DNA of 64,000 bases from Octadecabacter temperatus (GTDB lineage: Bacteria; Pseudomonadota; Alphaproteobacteria; Rhodobacterales; Rhodobacteraceae). Both the position numbers and the translations under genes were made by a program. The notes beneath the pieces are model-generated. The model was not told the origin of the DNA. It made no database searches and saw only the letters and a list, made by a program, of their open reading frames with translations. Location of the stretch: positions 2,666,001-2,730,000 of the forward strand of contig NZ_CP012160.1 in assembly GCF_001187845.1 (NCBI RefSeq), given 5' to 3'. Shown here piece after piece: positions 60,394 to 64,000 of this stretch. The number at the start of each line of letters is the position of its first letter. Positions within the stretch are counted from its first letter, which is position 1.

Positions 60394-61713
60394 TTATGAT
60401 GAAGCCTTGTTCGGTTTACGACGGCGATTGCCACCGCCACCACCGGGCTTACCACCACCCGGACGGCCACCACCGCCGCCGCCAGGACGACCGCCACCAG
60501 GCTTACCGCCACGGCCACCGCCACCTCCGAAACGACGACCACCGCCGCCTCCGCCCCGCTTGGGTTTGGCTTCTTCTTCGTCCTTGGCCCATGGGCGACC
60601 ACCCGCAACGGGAATGTCAGCCTTCATGGCCTTTTGGATATCGCGCAGTTCGCCCATTTCGTCAGGCGCACAGAACGCAACGGCCATACCTTCAGCACCT
60701 GCACGGGCTGTACGACCAATACGGTGGACATAGTTTTCAGGCACGTTCGGCAGATCGTAGTTATAGACGTGCTTCACCTCTGGAATATCCAATCCACGGG
60801 CAGCCACGTCTGTCGCCACTAGAATTTTCACCTTACCAGCTTTAAAGTCCGTGATCGCGCGGTCCCGCTGGCCTTGGGATTTGTTGCCGTGGATGGATGC
60901 AGACGCGAAGCCCTTGTTCGTCAGCAGCTTATGCAGCTTTTCGGACCCGTGTTTGGTGCGGCCAAAGACAATCGCGCGCTCATCACGGTGCTTGTCGATC
61001 AGCTCCAACAACAGGTCTGTTTTTGCGGCTTTGGCAACGAAGTGGACTGACTGTTCAATACGATCAACGGCTTTACCCGGTGCGTTCACTTGAACGCGGA
61101 TCGGGTTCTCAAGGAACGCCCCTGCAAGTTCGCCCATCAGTTTCGGCATCGTCGCAGAGAACAGCATCGTCTGACGCGGCGTCGCCAAAAGCGGCGCGAT
61201 TTGGCGCAGCGCGTGGATGAAGCCCATGTCGAGCATCTGGTCAGCTTCATCAAGTACGAGGAACTTTGTATCCCCTAAACGCACAGCGCGGCGCTCAAGC
61301 AGGTCGATCAAACGCCCCGGCGTGGCAACCAAAAGGTCAACGCCGCGTTCAAGCTTACGGATTTGGCCCGTAATACCGGCGCCGCCAACAACCAACATGG
61401 TCTTAAGGTGCGTACCTGTTGTGTAGGCCGCCAAGTTCTCTTGAATTTGTTTTGCCAATTCACGGGTCGGCGCAAGGATCAGCGCACGCGCTGTTTTGCC
61501 CTCGGGCTTACCTTGCTCTTTCAAAAGCATATCAATCATCGGCAGGCCAAAGGCGGCCGTTTTACCGCTGCCCGTTTGGGCAAGGCCCATGACGTCGCGG
61601 CCATTCATTGCATGTGGGATTGCCTGCGCCTGAATTGGCGTCGGGTCAGTGATGCCTTGGCTTTTCAGTTCAGCAATCAGTCGGGGCGCGAGGCCCAGCA
61701 TATCAAAATCCAT
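60394..61713 (-). CDS. DEAD-box RNA helicase, RhlE type
   Basis: A 439-residue protein. Helicase core motifs are complete: Q motif around TPIQAQAIPH, AQTGSGKT, PTRELA, VLDEADQML, SAT, and HRIGRTARAG. The C-terminal 65 residues are a Gly/Arg-rich RNA-binding tail with repeated GGGRPGGG units, encoded by CCACCGCC-type DNA repeats at 60420-60560. It unwinds RNA in ribosome assembly or decay. Confidence 0.93.
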   Translation of the reverse strand: MDFDMLGLAPRLIAELKSQGITDPTPIQAQAIPHAMNGRDVMGLAQTGSGKTAAFGLPMIDMLLKEQGKPEGKTARALILAPTRELAKQIQENLAAYTTGTHLKTMLVVGGAGITGQIRKLERGVDLLVATPGRLIDLLERRAVRLGDTKFLVLDEADQMLDMGFIHALRQIAPLLATPRQTMLFSATMPKLMGELAGAFLENPIRVQVNAPGKAVDRIEQSVHFVAKAAKTDLLLELIDKHRDERAIVFGRTKHGSEKLHKLLTNKGFASASIHGNKSQGQRDRAITDFKAGKVKILVATDVAARGLDIPEVKHVYNYDLPNVPENYVHRIGRTARAGAEGMAVAFCAPDEMGELRDIQKAMKADIPVAGGRPWAKDEEEAKPKRGGGGGGRRFGGGGGRGGKPGGGRPGGGGGGRPGGGKPGGGGGNRRRKPNKASS

Positions 61714-62071
61714 GTGTTTTCCTTGGATCGGGGCGAACGCTTAAGCGCCCGCAAAAATAATTCGCCCCAACCCGAACGGTTGAAACATCGCAAAAGGATG
61801 CGCCAAAAGCTGACGGTGGGCCGAATGCCCATGCCCGAGTTAAGTCGAGGCCCGCCGATCTGGCGTGGCACCCCTGCGTGATGGTGGGAACCTTAAGGAG
61901 ATGCACTTTGCACAAACCTGCGCCTGCTCACGCGGCAGCCAGCATCATCCTTGAGGGGCAAATGGGGCTTTGCATGTCACAAGTCAATCCCTCTTTGCCT
62001 TGCGTCCGCCGCTGGGTATAGTTACGCCGACGCTCTGGACAACGATCCGGATCAGCAAAGGGGCAAGCGCA
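61714..62071. other. 358-base divergent spacer between the helicase and mipZ
   Basis: This contains the promoters of both genes. A TTG-started open frame of 37 codons (61908-62021) follows TTAAGGAG by eight bases, but nothing else supports it as a gene. No strong hairpin or repeat was seen. Confidence 0.4.
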
Positions 62072-62881
62072 GTGGCACATATTATCGTCGTGGGGAACGA
62101 AAAGGGCGGGGCTGGTAAGTCCACCGTTTCGATGCACGTAGCAACAGCGCTGTCGCGCATGGGGCATAAGGTCGGCACGCTTGATCTGGATTTGCGCCAA
62201 AAAACGCTGGGCCGCTATGTGGAAAACCGCAAAAAATTCCTTGAAAAAGAAGGGCTGACACTGCCCACGCCGACTTATCATGACCTCCCCGAAGTTGATC
62301 CTGCGACGCTGAAAGACGGCGAAAACATCTTTGACCATCGCCTGTCGGTGGCTGTTGCTGGGCTTGAGCCGGACAATGATTTCATCCTGATCGACTGCCC
62401 GGGCAGCCACACACGGTTGTCACAGGTGGCGCATTCGCTTGCAGATACGCTGATTACACCGCTCAACGACAGCTTTATCGACTTTGACCTGCTGGCCCAC
62501 ATCGACGGCGATGCAGAAACGATCACCGGCCCATCCGTTTATTCGCAAATGGTCTGGAATGCGCGACAGCTTCGCGCGCAAGCTGGGTTCGAGCCGATTG
62601 ATTGGATCGTCGTGCGCAACCGCATGGGTGCGCAAAACATGGTGAACAAACAAAAGATGGAAGCCGCGATTGAAAAGCTCTCGCGCCGCATCGGGTTCCG
62701 CACGGCCCCCGGCTTCAACGAACGGGTGATTTTCCGCGAGCTGTTCCCACGCGGTCTGACATTGCTGGACCTACGCGACATCGGCGTAAAAGGCCTGAAC
62801 ATCTCAAACGTCGCCGCACGTCAAGAACTGCGCGAGTTGATCAAATCGCTAAACCTGCCCGGTGTTAACGTAGATTTCTAA
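62072..62881 (+). CDS. mipZ: Division-plane positioning ATPase MipZ
   Basis: A 269-residue ParA-type ATPase. The deviant Walker A is EKGGAGKSTV, followed by LDLDLRQKTLGRY, FILIDCPGSH and VVRNRMGAQN. It resembles Caulobacter MipZ, which binds ParB and forms a gradient that inhibits FtsZ near the poles. The start is GTG at 62072 with AAAGGGG nine bases upstream; the 34 upstream codons are not protein-like. Confidence 0.88.
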   Translation: MAHIIVVGNEKGGAGKSTVSMHVATALSRMGHKVGTLDLDLRQKTLGRYVENRKKFLEKEGLTLPTPTYHDLPEVDPATLKDGENIFDHRLSVAVAGLEPDNDFILIDCPGSHTRLSQVAHSLADTLITPLNDSFIDFDLLAHIDGDAETITGPSVYSQMVWNARQLRAQAGFEPIDWIVVRNRMGAQNMVNKQKMEAAIEKLSRRIGFRTAPGFNERVIFRELFPRGLTLLDLRDIGVKGLNISNVAARQELRELIKSLNLPGVNVDF

Positions 62882-64000
62882 TTGAGACCCATGCTGTCAA
62901 ACCGTGCCGTTGTTTTGGGCCGCAATGCGCGGCGCACAATGAAGAACCAGCGCAGCGCGAACATGGCGACGAATAGACCAATCAACATACCGCCCAGCAA
63001 GATTTGAGCATCAACATCGCCAGCAATAGCCAGGAAGAACTTAGCGACGAACCATTCAGCAATCGGCGCGACATCAATGTCGGTCCAATGACGGTTCGGG
63101 TCCGCATCAGGGACGATTGCAGTGGCGGCGTTTTGTGCAACGGTCTCTTCGATTGACCGGGTTTCAAGGGCATTGGCTTCAGATGACTTCCCAATCAGGT
63201 CAGACACTGTCGCAGCGAGACCGAGAAAAAACAAACCGCCAACAATGCCAATCAGGACTTTGCGGATACCGAATTTAGAGCGCGCGGGTGTGACCGCAGG
63301 CGCGTTCAAGACCGGTTCTTCGTACCGTAACGGTTCGTGGCGTGTTGGTGCTGGTACGTAATCCTCTTCATCCACCAATCCGCTGCGCTGCTTCCACAAG
63401 GGAGCAGCTTTGCGCTGCGGCGCTGGGTCAAAGGCGACCGGATCAACATGCGACGCGGTATCGGGATCTTCGATTTCAGGCATATCTTCAGACTTTTGGG
63501 CGAACGCCAATTTCAACAGTGCGAGTAGCCCAAGCGCGCCAGCAATCTTGGAGAACACACCAAATATCGTAAACCCACCGAAATCTGCAGGTGCGAACGC
63601 GGCTTCGCGACCGTCGACATAGGGCCAGATCACGATCGGGTTCGCTGGCATTGCGATACCTTCTTGCACAAAGGCGTCCTCAACGTGGTCTTGCCATTTA
63701 CCAGCGCCGCGGAGCGCACCGTTCAGGTTCAAAACCGGGCCCAGCGCGCCTTCATCCACGAGCCATGCTTTAACGGTTTCAGGCGTTAGCGTTTCGAAAC
63801 TATCGTCTTTCGCTTGGAACAGTGCGTAGCCAAGAATTTCCTTGGTGTTGATGCTGCCCGCAGCAACAAGCGGGAACATCGCGACATAATCCGTTCTTGA
63901 GGATTCCTCGTACCAAAGATCGTAGGTCATTTCCCAAACAAGTTCGGATTGTAGCACGACTTCGTTCACACCATTCGCACCGGATGACGGTGTGGCATTC
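62878..64000 (-). CDS. Hypothetical membrane protein, cut by the window edge
   Basis: At least 373 residues; the frame is open at the right edge and the true start is outside. The first 140 residues look extracytoplasmic (SELVWEMTYDLWYEESSRTD). Three hydrophobic segments then appear: FTIFGVFSKIAGALGLLALL, VLIGIVGGLFFLGLAA and ILLGGMLIGLFVAMFALRWFF. A charged, disordered linker lies between the first two. The stop overlaps the convergent mipZ gene by four bases. Family unknown. Confidence 0.65.
   Translation of the reverse strand, partial: NATPSSGANGVNEVVLQSELVWEMTYDLWYEESSRTDYVAMFPLVAAGSINTKEILGYALFQAKDDSFETLTPETVKAWLVDEGALGPVLNLNGALRGAGKWQDHVEDAFVQEGIAMPANPIVIWPYVDGREAAFAPADFGGFTIFGVFSKIAGALGLLALLKLAFAQKSEDMPEIEDPDTASHVDPVAFDPAPQRKAAPLWKQRSGLVDEEDYVPAPTRHEPLRYEEPVLNAPAVTPARSKFGIRKVLIGIVGGLFFLGLAATVSDLIGKSSEANALETRSIEETVAQNAATAIVPDADPNRHWTDIDVAPIAEWFVAKFFLAIAGDVDAQILLGGMLIGLFVAMFALRWFFIVRRALRPKTTARFDSMGLN

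Noticed and set aside
60420..60560. Tandem CCACCGCC repeats as a CRISPR or satellite
   Set aside because: They encode the Gly/Arg-rich tail of the DEAD-box helicase and have irregular units without spacers.
1..64000. tRNA, rRNA, insertion sequences or prophage
   Set aside because: No cloverleaf with a proper T-arm in an intergenic region, no rRNA segment, and no transposase, integrase or phage structural gene was seen by eye. A tRNAscan or HMM search would settle this.

Overview
The window reads as chromosomal DNA of a marine alphaproteobacterium of the Rhodobacteraceae/Roseobacteraceae group (Loktanella, Yoonia or Octadecabacter-like). This placement is an inference. It rests on the split F0 operon with a b' subunit (atpI-B-E-X-F), the MipZ division-site ATPase, the DUF1285 and Pr6Pr proteins, an S16 protein with an Ala/Glu-rich tail, the NDUFS6-type zinc-finger protein, and an intergenic GC-rich repeat familiar from roseobacters. 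No tRNA, rRNA, CRISPR array, insertion sequence or prophage was recognised. Most of the sequence is tightly packed coding DNA with many ATGA/TGATG overlaps.

Layout. 0-4.5 kb: a minus-strand operon of four genes (coiled-coil protein, two-TM protein, unknown soluble protein, AAA+ ATPase) that matches no system I know; it is the best candidate here for an undescribed system. 4.6-10 kb: L,D-transpeptidase, cupin, alpha/beta hydrolase, succinate-semialdehyde dehydrogenase, then a decayed junction. 10.5-14.8 kb: CopD/HemJ-like protein, an ECF sigma factor coupled to a transmembrane VWA protein, and a YafY regulator with a VOC protein and a perfect palindromic operator. 14.9-23.3 kb: hydroxypyruvate isomerase, DUF1285, and a MoxR/DUF58/BatA-DUF4159/glutamine-amidotransferase-like module. 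24.4-28.7 kb: glycolate oxidase glcDEF with an extra membrane gene inside. 28.7-34.6 kb: secreted trypsin-like protease, Hsp20 with a sigma-32-like promoter and ROSE-like RNA thermometer, polA coupled to a PhyH dioxygenase, Pr6Pr and an NDUFS6-like zinc finger. 34.6-42.9 kb: ABC ATPase, HIT protein, GT14 glycosyltransferase divergent from a sulfotransferase, adenosine kinase, nth, Ada-like repair protein, OmpA lipoprotein, FadR-type GntR regulator. 43-45.6 kb: F0 ATP synthase operon. 45.8-49 kb: ArsR, LysR/azoreductase, tandem small membrane paralogs and a remnant third copy. 49-57 kb: ffh, GNAT, chorismate mutase, rpsP, rimM, sulfotransferase, trmD, an APC permease behind a perfect FNR box, DUF3592, rplS, rpmE. 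57-64 kb: HxlR/SDR pair, PiT phosphate transporter, Nudix, RhlE-type helicase, mipZ, and an edge-truncated membrane protein.

Regulatory reading. The clearest trans-link is a TTGGT-N11-ACCAA operator found both in front of glcD (24446-24466) and in front of the GntR gene (42117-42137), with matching spacer bases. This suggests that the GntR protein is an autoregulated GlcC-like regulator of glycolate oxidation about 18 kb away. Other sites seen directly are an FNR box, a heat-shock promoter with a thermometer hairpin over the ribosome-binding site, HxlR, ArsR and YafY operator candidates, hairpins in the atp spacers, and three stacked hairpins in front of ffh.
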